From positions 3,322,311 to 3,386,310 of the forward strand of contig NZ_JEMG01000001.1 of NCBI RefSeq assembly GCF_000600295.1: DNA of 64,000 bases. The letters are read 5' to 3'. Positions 17,569 to 28,943 of this stretch are shown in pieces; the stretch's first letter is position 1; each line of letters begins with the position of its first letter. The notes beneath the pieces were generated by a model that saw nothing but the letters and a program-made list of their open reading frames with translations, ran no database searches and was not told the DNA's origin. The stretch comes from Hylemonella gracilis str. Niagara R. GTDB lineage: Bacteria > Pseudomonadota > Gammaproteobacteria > Burkholderiales > Burkholderiaceae_C. A program made the translations under genes and the position numbers.

Positions 17569-17706
17569 TCACGGAGCTGCGATTGGAATCAGCTCGGTTT
17601 CAGTCGGCAGAACCGGCGCCGCTTTACGTTGTGCCTTTTCCTGCTTCTTCTTCAACTTCGCGGCCTCTCTCTGGCGCTTTTCGTATTGGTAGTTGGGTTT
17701 TGCCAT
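17569..17706 (-). CDS. Small basic conserved-looking protein, 45 residues
   Basis: An ATG at 17706 lies six bases after AGGAG and opens a 45-codon frame. The product begins MAKPNYQYEKRQRE, followed by a Lys/Gln/Glu-rich stretch that would form a charged helix (about residues 8-30), then PVLPTETELIPIAAP. A second ATG at 17709 is too close to the ribosome site. I recall similar short proteins in Betaproteobacteria annotated as hypothetical, but no function. The strong ribosome site and low-complexity helix argue that it is real. A leftward terminator lies upstream at 17760-17785, so it has its own promoter in the roughly 50 bases between. Confidence 0.7.
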   Translation of the reverse strand: MAKPNYQYEKRQREAAKLKKKQEKAQRKAAPVLPTETELIPIAAP

Positions 17707-17759
17707 CATGGACTCCTAAATAGTGAAGAACTCAATTTGCCGGTATGCGCGCGGGGCGT

Positions 17760-17785
17760 AAAAAAAGCGGGCTCACGAGCCCGCT
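17760..17785 (-). terminator. Rho-independent terminator, leftward
   Basis: Reading leftward, AGCGGGCT pairs with AGCCCGCT around a four-base loop and is followed by seven T. It must end a transcript entering from above 17786, where no convincing gene is visible. Confidence 0.8.
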
Positions 17786-18269
17786 TCAGAGGAACAGCCT
17801 TGCATTGGTTCGAACGACGTTGTTCGCGTTGGCGGTCGCCATAGCCCGAACTCGTCTCTTCGGGTTGCACGATATTGACGACGATTTCACGCCGACCAAC
17901 CCATATACACATACACGCACGCGCCAAGCACCTGCCATCGTGCCCATGGATCGGGCGACGACCGTGGCCGTAAGACGCACTACCTGTTGAGCCGGTATAG
18001 GGGAGCGTGACCACCAGAAAAAGCCGTGCGTGATGCCGGGTCGGTGGCTAAAAAGAGGACGGCTGATTAGCGCCGAGAGCCAAAGTCAAACTGTTTGCAG
18101 ACACCAAGCGCGATCTGCAAACCGCCCGACTGTAACATCCATTTTGGAATCCTGGTCAATGTGGCGCCTAGCCGCTACCCGATGCGGGCAGAGGCGAAAC
18201 CCGACAAAAAAAGTCGACCACCAGCACGACAAGCGTCCTGCAAAGCGCCCACAAACCGTCTGCTCTCTC
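17786..18269. other. Intergenic region upstream of groES without a convincing gene
   Basis: Short frames exist on both strands (for example leftward 17786-17980), but none has a ribosome site or family resemblance. The leftward terminator at its left edge implies a transcript here, which may be a small RNA or a very short gene. Confidence 0.4.
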
Positions 18270-18297
18270 TTGAAACCCCCGCAAAAAGCCTTATGAT
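18270..18297 (+). promoter_or_regulatory. Predicted vegetative promoter of groESL
   Basis: TTGAAA at 18270-18275 and TATGAT at 18292-18297 are separated by 16 bases, a good sigma-70 promoter. The -10 abuts the CIRCE element, so repressor binding would block it. A sigma-32 reading of the CTTGAAA box lacks a matching CCCCAT -10. Confidence 0.75.
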
Positions 18298-18323
18298 TAG
18301 CACTCGCTGAAGATGAGTGCTAA
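18297..18323 (+). promoter_or_regulatory. CIRCE operator (HrcA binding site)
   Basis: The sequence is exactly TTAGCACTC-N9-GAGTGCTAA, the consensus inverted repeat bound by HrcA repressor. It lies 127 bases before groES and overlaps the predicted transcription start. hrcA itself is not in the window. Confidence 0.97.
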
Positions 18324-18450
18324 CAAGGATGTCGGTACTCATCGGTGTGCAAAAGAATGCGCGCCCAGCCAAGTCAAAAGCGCCGACCTGCCCCGCGGGG
18401 AAGCGCAGTTCGCTGTTCCTTTTTCTGTTTCAACTTTTAGGAGATTCCTG

Positions 18451-18741
18451 ATGAAACTGCGTCCTCTGGCCGATCGCGTGATCGTCAAGCGCGTCGAAAA
18501 CGAGACCAAGACCGCCTCCGGCATCGTCATCCCTGACAGCGCCGCCGAGAAGCCCGACCAGGGCGAGGTGCTGGCCGTGGGCCCGGGCAAGAAGAACGAC
18601 AAGGGCGAACTGGCTGCCATGAACGTCAAGGTCGGTGACCGCGTTCTGTTCGGCAAGTACAGCGGCCAGACCGTCAAGGTCGATGGCGATGAACTGCTGG
18701 TGATGAAGGAAGACGACCTCTTCGCAGTGGTCGAAAAGTAA
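18451..18741 (+). CDS. groES: Co-chaperonin GroES
   Basis: The 96-residue co-chaperonin caps the GroEL ring. It begins [16 protein letters not shown], carries the mobile loop around [17 protein letters not shown], and has the [21 protein letters not shown]-terminal strand region. TAGGAG precedes the ATG. It is the first gene of the HrcA/CIRCE-controlled groESL operon, with groEL 134 bases downstream. Confidence 0.99.
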   Translation: MKLRPLADRVIVKRVENETKTASGIVIPDSAAEKPDQGEVLAVGPGKKNDKGELAAMNVKVGDRVLFGKYSGQTVKVDGDELLVMKEDDLFAVVEK

Positions 18742-18807
18742 ATCGCGGCAGCGATTTACTTTCGTCGCAGGCTAACTTGGCGCAGCCAGGTTAAGGGCCA
18801 ACGGCCC
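18735..18807 (+). promoter_or_regulatory. Three consecutive hairpins in the groES-groEL spacer
   Basis: The first has a perfect 12-base stem (18735-18746 with 18751-18762, loop GGCA) and includes the groES stop codon. The second pairs TAACTTGG (18773-18780) with CCAGGTTA (18786-18793), one G-U pair. The third pairs GGGCC with GGCCC (18795-18807). None is followed by a T-tract, so they look like mRNA processing or stability structures rather than terminators. Confidence 0.6.
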
Positions 18808-18857
18808 GGCTGAAGACAAAAGTAATCCTCCGCATCTCCCCTTTCATTCGTACTTAA

Positions 18858-20522
<1,665 letters not shown>

Positions 20523-20547
20523 TCCCCAGCCTCACGGCCTGAAACAA

Positions 20548-20580
20548 AAAACCCGCGGTGTTGCCACCGCGGGTTTTTTT
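20548..20580 (+). terminator. Rho-independent terminator of groESL
   Basis: AACCCGCGGTG pairs with CACCGCGGGTT around TTGC and is followed by a run of T. The preceding A-run makes it potentially bidirectional, serving the convergent J-domain gene too. Confidence 0.93.
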
Positions 20581-20673
20581 ATGTTTGGTTACGTGGTGGC
20601 GGCTTCGAAGAATGGTGACAACCGCCAATCGCAGACACTCAGGTTGTGCGCCCAAAGCGGTCGCTCGCCAAAT

Positions 20674-20997
20674 TCAGTCTAAAGGTCGAAACGCAAACGG
20701 ACGAATTGTATTGGCCCTCGTCTCAGAAAATTTTCGTTCATTGAACGTACTCACAGCGTCGCTCCGGCGCTCTCCAGAAATATGCGCAATGCCCAGGTGG
20801 CGGTCGTATTTCTTGCGCTTCTCAATGTTCGAAAGTATTGAGTAGGCCTGATTGAAGTCCGCAATCTTCTGTCCAGCACTTACGTCTTGTGGATTCTTGT
20901 CCGGGTGATGGTGTTGAACGAGGCAACGATAGGCAGCCCGGATCACGGCATTGCTCGCATGAGGACTAACCTCCAACGTATCGTAATGTGATTTCAT
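20674..20997 (-). CDS. Small J-domain protein
   Basis: The 107-residue protein is little more than a J domain. It begins MKSHYDTLEVSPHASNAVIR, has the essential HPD tripeptide at residues 31-33 in HHHPDKNPQD, and helix IV ends KRKKYDRHLG. J domains stimulate the ATPase of DnaK-family Hsp70s; the roughly 40-residue tail is unlike DnaJ (no G/F region or zinc fingers), so it would recruit Hsp70 to a specific place or client. The start at 20997 is chosen where the J domain begins; the upstream extension to 21156 is not protein-like. It converges on groEL. Confidence 0.8.
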   Translation of the reverse strand: MKSHYDTLEVSPHASNAVIRAAYRCLVQHHHPDKNPQDVSAGQKIADFNQAYSILSNIEKRKKYDRHLGIAHISGERRSDAVSTFNERKFSETRANTIRPFAFRPLD

Positions 20998-21142
20998 GAC
21001 GTTCCAGATTGAATTCCCAGCGGTCTGATCCAAATAACACCACCAACCACTGGAAGAATATTTCCGATACAAAGCCACGTCTGTTGGTTGGCGTACACCC
21101 CCAACAGCGGCGCAATCCGAAACAGATCTCCCCACCCTCCCC

Positions 21143-22084
21143 TCACACCGCCCCAAACCGACTCTCAGCCTGCCGCCTGAACTCGGTGGGCGTCATGCCC
21201 TTGAGTTCCAGGAAGCGACGGTTGAAGTTAGCCACGTTGCTGAAGCCCACCTGGTAGCAGATGTCGGTGACGTAGTCCTCGGTCTGCATCAGCAGGTGGC
21301 AGGCCTGGTTGATGCGCACGCGGTTCACGAAGTCGGTGAAACTGTTGCCGGTGGCGCGATGGAAGAAGCGGCTGAAACGGCTCTGGCTCATGCCCAGTTC
21401 GTCCGCCACGTCCGCGAGGCTGAGCGGTTCGGACACGCGGGCCATGATGCGGTTGACGATGTGGTTGATCTGCTCCATCTGCGCCTCGCCCGCCACGCCC
21501 TGCATCTGCACGGTGGAGAGCAGACGGTAGTCATTGCAGTCGGCCAGATCGGCCAGAAAGTCGCAGAAGGCGGCGAGGCGGCGCAGGCCGCGGGTGGCTT
21601 TCACGGCGTCCCAATGCGCTTGCGCGGCCTCTGCCATGCCGAAGAATTCGATGCCGTGGCGCGCGCGGTCCAGCAGTTGCAGCACGCCGCGCAACTCGGG
21701 GATTTCCTCGGCGGCGCGGGCCACGGGTTCGTGGCGGAACTGGATCACGCGGTCGCGCCCGGGCGCACCGCCCTCGGGCACGTCGAGCGAAATCCAGTTG
21801 TGCGGCAGGCGCGGGCCGCAGAGCACGAGATGGCCAGGTTCGAAAGGGCCGATCCAGTCACCGACGAAGGCACGGCCCGAGGTCTCGGTGATGAGGTGCA
21901 ACTCGTATTCCTCGTGGAAATGCCAGCGCACCAACGGGCTCGGAAAACCATGCGCGAGGCAGCGCACCAGGCCGGCCTCCTCGGCATCCTCGTAACCCAG
22001 GGCGGGCGAACGGGCGAATTCGCGCTCCAGCTCGGGCTGGCGTTGGCGGGGCCGGCGGGTACGCGGGGTGGTCGTGACGGTCAT
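21143..22084 (-). CDS. AraC-family regulator of the polyol operon
   Basis: The 313-residue regulator has an N-terminal cupin-like sensing domain (WHFHEEYELHLITE, residues about 53-66) and two C-terminal helix-turn-helix motifs (LADVADELGMSQSRFSRFFH and DICYQVGFSNVANFNRRFLE). The pattern matches the regulators found with Smo/Mtl polyol ABC transporters in Pseudomonas and Burkholderiales. The ATG at 22084 matches the usual N-terminal length. It is the last gene of the leftward polyol cluster and probably activates it in response to mannitol, sorbitol or arabitol. Confidence 0.9.
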   Translation of the reverse strand: MTVTTTPRTRRPRQRQPELEREFARSPALGYEDAEEAGLVRCLAHGFPSPLVRWHFHEEYELHLITETSGRAFVGDWIGPFEPGHLVLCGPRLPHNWISLDVPEGGAPGRDRVIQFRHEPVARAAEEIPELRGVLQLLDRARHGIEFFGMAEAAQAHWDAVKATRGLRRLAAFCDFLADLADCNDYRLLSTVQMQGVAGEAQMEQINHIVNRIMARVSEPLSLADVADELGMSQSRFSRFFHRATGNSFTDFVNRVRINQACHLLMQTEDYVTDICYQVGFSNVANFNRRFLELKGMTPTEFRRQAESRFGAV

Positions 22085-22165
22085 GGCGGACAGGGCGTGG
22101 TCGTCGTGGATGGCTGAAACCGCGCCGCGTGCCAGACACAAACAAGGCGCGAGGCCGCGACCTTA

Positions 22166-23155
22166 TCACTCGGGGCGGGCCAGCGCCATGTCCAGTTCGG
22201 CGCGCGTGGGCGGGCTGGCCCCGGCGCGCGTGCAGTTAAGCGCGGCGGCCATGGCCGCGAAGCGCAGCACCGCGCGCCAGGCGTCGTCGGACAAGGTAGG
22301 TGGTGCGCCAGAGGCATCCGCCTCAGGGGAGCGTTCAGCCGATGCAGGGGCCAATTGCCCCGCGCTCTCCACACCCTGCTCCAGCAGCGCCACCATCAGC
22401 GCCGCGCCAAAGGTGTCGCCCGCGGCGATGGTGTCCACCACCGGCACCACGGGTGCCTGCACAGCCAGTGGCGCCTGCCCCGCGCGGTAGAGCGTGGCGC
22501 CCTGCCCGCCACGCGTCAGCACCACGGCGCGCGGGCCCAGCGCGAGCACGGCCGCGGCGGCTTGATCAGCGGACAGGCCGGGCAGGATGTAGGCGGCATC
22601 CTCGTCGCTGAGCTTGACCAGGTCGGCCAGAGCCAACCAACCCTGGCAGCGTGCACGGTAGTCCTGCGCATCGCGCACCAGGGTAGGCCGCGCGTTCGGG
22701 TCGAACACCACGATGCGCCGCCCGCGCTCGGCCCGGACCAAATCCACGATGCGGCTGGCCGCGGGTTCCTGCAACAGCGCGATGGAGCCGAACTGCAGGA
22801 AACGGCAGCTCTGCGGCAGCTCCGGCAGCTGCGCGGGCGCCCACAGCGTGTCGGCCGTGCCCTGCATGTAGAACGCGTAGTGGTTGCTGGTGGGCGTGCG
22901 CTCGACAAAGGCCAGGGTGGACGGGGCATCGCTGCGCAGCACGAAGCGCAGGTCCACGCCCTTGGCGCCCAGGTAGGCGTACAGGCGCTCGCCGAACAGG
23001 TCACGCGAGAGCTGCGAGATATAGCCCGTGGCTTGCCCCAGCCGCGCGGCGGCCACGGCGCAGTTGCTGGGCCCACCGCCTTCGTGGCCCTGGAAGGCCA
23101 GCGGGCCGGTGGCGGTGAAGTCGATCAGGGATTCGCCGACGATTGCGATGCGCAT
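22166..23155 (-). CDS. PfkB-family sugar kinase, probable fructokinase
   Basis: The 329-residue ribokinase-fold enzyme starts MRIAIVGESLIDF with the GGGPSNCAVAAARLG substrate motif near residue 31. The catalytic signature DTIAAGDTFGAAL lies around residue 255; the more usual DTXGAGD has Ala in place of the first Gly, which does not touch the catalytic Asp. In this cluster it would phosphorylate the ketose (fructose or xylulose) formed by the adjacent dehydrogenase. It starts 19 bases after the dehydrogenase stop. Confidence 0.88.
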   Translation of the reverse strand: MRIAIVGESLIDFTATGPLAFQGHEGGGPSNCAVAAARLGQATGYISQLSRDLFGERLYAYLGAKGVDLRFVLRSDAPSTLAFVERTPTSNHYAFYMQGTADTLWAPAQLPELPQSCRFLQFGSIALLQEPAASRIVDLVRAERGRRIVVFDPNARPTLVRDAQDYRARCQGWLALADLVKLSDEDAAYILPGLSADQAAAAVLALGPRAVVLTRGGQGATLYRAGQAPLAVQAPVVPVVDTIAAGDTFGAALMVALLEQGVESAGQLAPASAERSPEADASGAPPTLSDDAWRAVLRFAAMAAALNCTRAGASPPTRAELDMALARPE

Positions 23156-23174
23156 GGTGCCCCCGGTCCTGTGG

Positions 23175-24620
23175 TCAGTGGCTCGGGTGTGTGGTGGTTG
23201 GCGTGGCCTGCGCCGTGGCCACGAAGGCATCCACCCTCTGCCCGGCACGGCGCACCGCGTCGACCAGGCGTGCGTCGCCCGCCAGCTCACCCCAGAGCGT
23301 GCGGTCGGCGCAGAGCGCGGCCACGGGGTCGGCCGCATCGCAGATCGCGTGGGCCACGGCGGGGTCCATGGCCTGGTCCTGGTAGGCATAGGGCAGCGCG
23401 CCCGCGTGCCAGCGCTGCAAAAAGGCGAGGAAGAGCGCAGGCAAGACGGCCACGCTCTCGATGCTGGCGCCCTGCGCGAGGCGCTCGCGCACGGTGGGCG
23501 CGATGAAGCCGGGGATCTTGGCGAAACCATCGGCCGCCACGCGCTGGTTGGTGTCGCGGATGGCGGGGTTGCCGAAGCGCTCCAGCACCACGTCGCGGTA
23601 GGCGGGCAGGTCCACCGGGCTGGGCTGGCCGGGGCGCGACAGGCAGGGCATCACGTCCTGCGTCACGTAGTCCCAGGCCATCTGGCGGATGGCAGGCGTA
23701 TGCGTACCTTCATGGATGAACTGCAAACCCACCAGGGTGCCGGCCCAGGCGATGCAGCTGTGGCTGGCGTTGAGGATGCGGATCTTGGCCTCCTCGTAGG
23801 GCGCGACCGAAGGCACCAGTTCCACGCCCACGCGTTCCCAGGCAGGACGGCCGGCGATGAAGCGGTCTTCGATCACCCACTGGATGAAGCTCTCGGCCGT
23901 GACGGGCGCGGCATCGTCCCAGCCGGTGGCGGCGCGCACCCGCGCGCGCAACTCGGACGGCGGGCGCGGGGTAATGCGGTCCACCATGGCATTGGGGCAA
24001 GTGGTGTGGGCCTCGGCCCAGGCGGCCAGATCGGGCAGACCCGCGTGGCGGATGAAGGCCAGCAGACCGGCGCGGAAGCGGTCGCCGTTGTGGCGCAGGT
24101 TGTCGCAGTTGAGCAGGGTGAGCGCACCCGCGCCCTGGACCTGACGCGCACGCAGGATGGCGGTGACGGCACCGTAGATGGTCTGGCCGGCCACGCCGCG
24201 CCGGATGCGCGCCAGATCCTCAAGCAGCTCGGGCGCCTGGATATCCAGGCGGTCGGATTCGTCCAGGTAATACCCGGCCTCGGTCACCGTGAAGGACACG
24301 ATGCGCGTGGCCGCGTCGGCCCCCCGCGCCACCACGGGCGCGATGCCGGGCACGTAGCGAATCACTTCGCGGATGGCGGAGATGCGCTGGTAGCGCACCT
24401 CACCCGGGGGCGAAATGGTCTCCAGCGTGTAAGCGCCGCCCTGACGCGCCAGGGCGTCCAGGGTCTCGGCCATGTCGGGCCGCAGATTGGCGCCGACCAG
24501 GGACCATTGCTGCTCACCCAGCTCGATCAACTGTTGCAGGTACACCGCCTGGTGCGCGCGGTGGAAGGAGCCCAGGCCTAGATGCAGCACCGTGCGGCGG
24601 GGGGCTTGCGGGGAAGTCAC
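23175..24620 (-). CDS. Long-chain polyol dehydrogenase (mannitol/arabitol 2- or 4-dehydrogenase family)
   Basis: The 481-residue NAD-dependent enzyme belongs to the polyol-specific long-chain dehydrogenases. It has the nucleotide-binding LHLGLGSFHRAHQAVY at residues 12-27 and the catalytic Lys-X4-Asn-X2-His in KIRILNASHSCIAW. It oxidises mannitol, sorbitol or D-arabitol to the ketose in the cytoplasm. GTG is the start (24618-24620); no ATG with a ribosome site lies nearby. It sits between the ABC ATPase and the kinase, completing an import-oxidise-phosphorylate pathway. Confidence 0.9.
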   Translation of the reverse strand: MTSPQAPRRTVLHLGLGSFHRAHQAVYLQQLIELGEQQWSLVGANLRPDMAETLDALARQGGAYTLETISPPGEVRYQRISAIREVIRYVPGIAPVVARGADAATRIVSFTVTEAGYYLDESDRLDIQAPELLEDLARIRRGVAGQTIYGAVTAILRARQVQGAGALTLLNCDNLRHNGDRFRAGLLAFIRHAGLPDLAAWAEAHTTCPNAMVDRITPRPPSELRARVRAATGWDDAAPVTAESFIQWVIEDRFIAGRPAWERVGVELVPSVAPYEEAKIRILNASHSCIAWAGTLVGLQFIHEGTHTPAIRQMAWDYVTQDVMPCLSRPGQPSPVDLPAYRDVVLERFGNPAIRDTNQRVAADGFAKIPGFIAPTVRERLAQGASIESVAVLPALFLAFLQRWHAGALPYAYQDQAMDPAVAHAICDAADPVAALCADRTLWGELAGDARLVDAVRRAGQRVDAFVATAQATPTTTHPSH

Positions 24621-24665
24621 GTCCGTGTCTCCGGAATAGAGGATGGGATAGCAAACAGCAAGGCT

Positions 24666-25712
<1,047 letters not shown>

Positions 25713-25732
25713 AAGAGCGTCCTTGCCCGGGT

Positions 25733-26551
25733 TCATTTGACGGCGCCGAAGGTCAGGCCCTGCACCAGTTGCTTCTGGCTGAACCAGCCGAAGACCACGA
25801 TGGGCGCGATGGCCAGCAGCGAAGCGGCGGAGAGTTTGGCCCAGAACAGCCCTTCCGGACTGGAGTAGGAGGCGATCAGGGTGGCCAGCGTGCCGGCCTT
25901 GGCGCTGCTGAGGTTGAGCGCCCAGAAGGCCTCGTTCCAGCTCAGCACCAGGCACAGCAGGCCGGTGGAGGCGATGCCGCCGAGAGACAGTGGCATAACG
26001 ACGTGGCGGAACTCGCCCCAGAGTGTGGCGCCGTCCATGCGCGCGGCTTCAAGGATTTCACCCGGGATGTCCTTGAAGGCGCTGTAGAGCATCCAGACCA
26101 TGATGGGCAGGTTGGACAGCGTGAAGACCACGGTGAGCACGGTCAGCGAATCCAGCAGCCCCGCCGTCTGCGCCAGCACGTAGACCGGCAGCAAGGCGCC
26201 CACGGCCGGCATCATCTTGGTCGAGAGCATCCACATCAGGATGTCGCGCGTGCGCCGGGTACGGAAGAAAGCCATCGAGTAGGCGGCAGGCACGGCGATG
26301 GCCAGACCGATCAGGGTGGAGCCCACGCTGGTGACCAGGGAGTTGCGCGCGTACAGCAGGTAGTCGCTGCGGCGCTGCACCTCGCCGAAGTTCTCCAGCG
26401 TCGGCTCGAACAGGAAGAGCGGCGGCACCGCGATGGCCTGCAGCTCGGTCTTGAAGGCCGTCAGGAAGAGCCAACCGAGCGGAAAGAAGAGCAGCAGCGC
26501 CGCGCCCCAGGCCAGGACGGTGCGCGCGAAGATGAAAAAGATGGTCGCCAT
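25733..26551 (-). CDS. Polyol ABC transporter permease (SmoG/MtlG type)
   Basis: The 272-residue inner-membrane protein has about six transmembrane helices and the EAA coupling loop EAARMDGATLWGEFRHVVMP near residue 168, which docks on the ATPase. It is the inner permease of the CUT1 pair. It stops 20 bases before the ATPase start. It is separated from the first permease gene by about 180 bases holding a palindromic repeat. Confidence 0.93.
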   Translation of the reverse strand: MATIFFIFARTVLAWGAALLLFFPLGWLFLTAFKTELQAIAVPPLFLFEPTLENFGEVQRRSDYLLYARNSLVTSVGSTLIGLAIAVPAAYSMAFFRTRRTRDILMWMLSTKMMPAVGALLPVYVLAQTAGLLDSLTVLTVVFTLSNLPIMVWMLYSAFKDIPGEILEAARMDGATLWGEFRHVVMPLSLGGIASTGLLCLVLSWNEAFWALNLSSAKAGTLATLIASYSSPEGLFWAKLSAASLLAIAPIVVFGWFSQKQLVQGLTFGAVK

Positions 26552-26649
26552 GGCGTGTCAGTTGTCCATGGCGCCGCGTGCCACCCGTCCGATGGCCGCG
26601 GAGCAGGCCATACCAGCGGACGCCGTGGGATTGGCTTTGCCAGGCCACT

Positions 26650-26729
26650 GGCGTCGTCCCCCTGCCTGCCGCGAGCAGCGCGGCAAGAGCGGGGGGAAGC
26701 CGCGCAGCGGCACAGGGGGGTGTTTCATA
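26650..26729. repeat. REP-like palindromic repeat between the two permease genes
   Basis: A GC-rich stretch with interleaved inverted segments, CCCCCTGCCTGCCGCG on the left and CGCAGCGGCACAGGGGG on the right, with GCGCGGC between. It pairs imperfectly into branched hairpins. It resembles dispersed intergenic repeats I associate with Comamonadaceae, but a second copy is not present in this window. Confidence 0.5.
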
Positions 26730-27587
26730 TCAATCCAGACTCTTGCCGACCATGCGGATCAGGAAGATCGCGACGATGTTGGCCAGCAGCACGGCGAACA
26801 GCGCACCGGCCGAGGCCACGCCCACATCGAAACTCAGCAGGGACTGCTTGAAGATCAGGTAGGTCAGATTGGTGCTTTCGTTGCCGGGCCCGCCCGCCGT
26901 GGTGATGGCGATCTCGGCGAACACGGCCAGCAGGAAGATCATCTCGATCATCACCACCACCGCGACCGGACGCGCCAGGTGCGGCAGGGTCAAGTACCAG
27001 AAACGCTGGAACGGCCCCGCGCCGTCCATGCGCGCGGCCTCCATCTGCTCACGGTCCAGCGATTGCAGCGAGGTGATGAAGATCAGGCAGGCGAAGGGCA
27101 GCCACTGCCAGGCCACCATGACGATGACCGAGAACAGCGGCGCATGGGTGAGCCAATCCACCGGCTCCAGGCCAAAAGTCCGCCACAGCTGAGCCAGCAC
27201 GCCATAGATGGGGTTCATAATCATGTGCTTCCACAGCAGGGCGTTGACCGCCGGCATGACGAAGAAAGGAGAGATGAGCAACACCCGCACGATGCCCCGC
27301 CCGGGAAACGGCGCATCCACCAGCAGAGCCAGCGCCATGCCCAGCACCACGGTGATCAGCACCACGCTGGCCAGGAAGACCAGAGTGTTCCAGACCGCCG
27401 GACCGAAGTCCGGGTCGGTCACGAAGAAGGCGAAGTTCTCCAGCCCCACGAAGGGGTGATCGCCCGGCTGCAGCAGGTTGTAGCGGACGACGGAGAAATA
27501 CACCGTCATCAGCAGGGGCACCAACATCCACAGGAGCAAGGCTCCCACGGCGGGCGCCAGCAAGGCGCGCGGCAGCAGGCGGGTCAT
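26730..27587 (-). CDS. Polyol ABC transporter permease (SmoF/MtlF type)
   Basis: The 285-residue inner-membrane permease begins with a hydrophobic helix and has the coupling motif EAARMDGAGPFQRFWYLTLP around residue 185. It pairs with the product of 25733-26551 to form the translocation channel. It lies about 50 bases downstream of the binding-protein gene in one leftward operon. Confidence 0.93.
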   Translation of the reverse strand: MTRLLPRALLAPAVGALLLWMLVPLLMTVYFSVVRYNLLQPGDHPFVGLENFAFFVTDPDFGPAVWNTLVFLASVVLITVVLGMALALLVDAPFPGRGIVRVLLISPFFVMPAVNALLWKHMIMNPIYGVLAQLWRTFGLEPVDWLTHAPLFSVIVMVAWQWLPFACLIFITSLQSLDREQMEAARMDGAGPFQRFWYLTLPHLARPVAVVVMIEMIFLLAVFAEIAITTAGGPGNESTNLTYLIFKQSLLSFDVGVASAGALFAVLLANIVAIFLIRMVGKSLD

Positions 27588-27635
27588 GGCGGCAAGGTCG
27601 TGCTCAGGCGTGGCTCAGTGCGACTCAGGCTGGGC

Positions 27636-28943
27636 TTACTTGTAGTACCCGCCCCGGCGCATCTCGCGCTCGGCCAGGGTCTGCGAGGTCTTGAGCGCCT
27701 GCTCCACCGTCACCTTGCCCGCCAGTGCCGCGCTGATCTGCTGCCCGACCGCCAGGCCGATGGACTGGAACTCGGGGATGGCCGCGTACTGCACACCCAC
27801 ATACGGCGACTTGGGCAGGGTGCTGTCGTTCAGGTTGGCGCTGTCGATGGCCTTGCGCTCGGCGGCGGCGAACTTGGCCACCTTCTGGAACGCGGGGTTG
27901 GCGTAGGTGGACTGGCGGGTGCCCGTGGGCACGGCGTGCCAGCCATGTTCCTTGGCCACCAGCTCGATGTAGGAACGGGAGGTGGCCCACTTCACGAAGG
28001 TCTGCGCCGCCTCGGCCTTCTTGGAGCTGGAGGGAATGGCCAGGTTCCAGGTCCAGAGCCAGTTGGCGCCCTTGGGCGTGACGGCGACCGGCGCCATCGC
28101 GAAGGCCACCTTGTCGGCCACCTTGGACTGCTTGGGGTCGCTGATGAAGGAGGCCGCGATGGTCGCGTCCACCCAGGCCCCGCACTTGCCCTCATTGAAC
28201 AGCGCCAGGTTCTCGTTGAAGCTATTGGCCGCGGCGCCGGGCGGGCCGTAAGCCTTCATCAGGTCCACGTAGAACCCGATGGCCTGCTTCCAGGGGGCGG
28301 TGTCGATCTGAGGTTTCCACTGCATGTCGAACCACTGGCCGCCGTGGGTGTTGACCATGGTGGTCAGCAGGGCCATGTTGTCGCCCCAGCCCGGCTTGCC
28401 GCGCAGGCAGATGCCGTAGACGCCAGCGGCCGGGTTGTGCACCTTGGCCGCGAAGTCCTTCACCTGGGCCCAGGTGGGTTGTTCGGGCATCTGCACGCCG
28501 GCCTTGTCGGCCAGGTCCTTGCGGTACATCAGCATGGAGCTTTCACCATAGAAGGGCGAGGCGTAGAGCTTGCCCTCGTGCGACAGGCCCGCGCGGATCG
28601 CGGGCAGCAGGTCGTTGGCGTCATAGGCCGCGTCGGTGTTGATGGGCATCAGCCAGCCCTGCTTCGACCAGATCGGCACCTCGTAGATACCCACGGTCAT
28701 CACGTCGAACTGGCCGCCCTTGGTGGCGATGTCCGTCGTCACGCGCTGGCGCAGCACGCCCTCCTCCAGCGTCACCCACTTGAGCTTGATGCCGGGATGC
28801 GCCTTCTCGAAGGCCGGCGTGAGCTTTTGCATCTCGATCATGTGGCCGTTGTTGACGGTGGCCACCACGAGTTCGGTGGCCGCCTGCGCGCAGCCCGCAG
28901 CCGCGAAGGCCAGGGCCAGGCCGGTCTTGAGAAAACGGTGCAT
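27636..28943 (-). CDS. Polyol ABC transporter substrate-binding protein (SmoE type)
   Basis: The 435-residue periplasmic protein starts at ATG 28943, giving a signal peptide that ends CAQAA. The mature part has the CUT1 binding fold, with FDVMTVGIYEVPIWSKQGWL and YGICLRGKPGWGDNMALL. It captures mannitol, sorbitol or a related polyol for the adjacent permeases. It is the first gene of the leftward cluster 21143-28943; the 280-base gap upstream must hold the AraC-controlled promoter. A longer in-frame start at 29027 would bury the signal peptide and is rejected. Confidence 0.93.
   Translation of the reverse strand: MHRFLKTGLALAFAAAGCAQAATELVVATVNNGHMIEMQKLTPAFEKAHPGIKLKWVTLEEGVLRQRVTTDIATKGGQFDVMTVGIYEVPIWSKQGWLMPINTDAAYDANDLLPAIRAGLSHEGKLYASPFYGESSMLMYRKDLADKAGVQMPEQPTWAQVKDFAAKVHNPAAGVYGICLRGKPGWGDNMALLTTMVNTHGGQWFDMQWKPQIDTAPWKQAIGFYVDLMKAYGPPGAAANSFNENLALFNEGKCGAWVDATIAASFISDPKQSKVADKVAFAMAPVAVTPKGANWLWTWNLAIPSSSKKAEAAQTFVKWATSRSYIELVAKEHGWHAVPTGTRQSTYANPAFQKVAKFAAAERKAIDSANLNDSTLPKSPYVGVQYAAIPEFQSIGLAVGQQISAALAGKVTVEQALKTSQTLAEREMRRGGYYK

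Noticed and set aside
17795..17830. GGTTCGAAC motif resembling a tRNA T-loop
   Set aside because: No five-base T-stem, anticodon arm or acceptor stem can be built around it on either strand.
18269..18290. CTTGAAA considered as a sigma-32 -35 box for groESL
   Set aside because: No CCCCAT-type -10 at 11-16 bases; a sigma-70 reading with TATGAT fits better.
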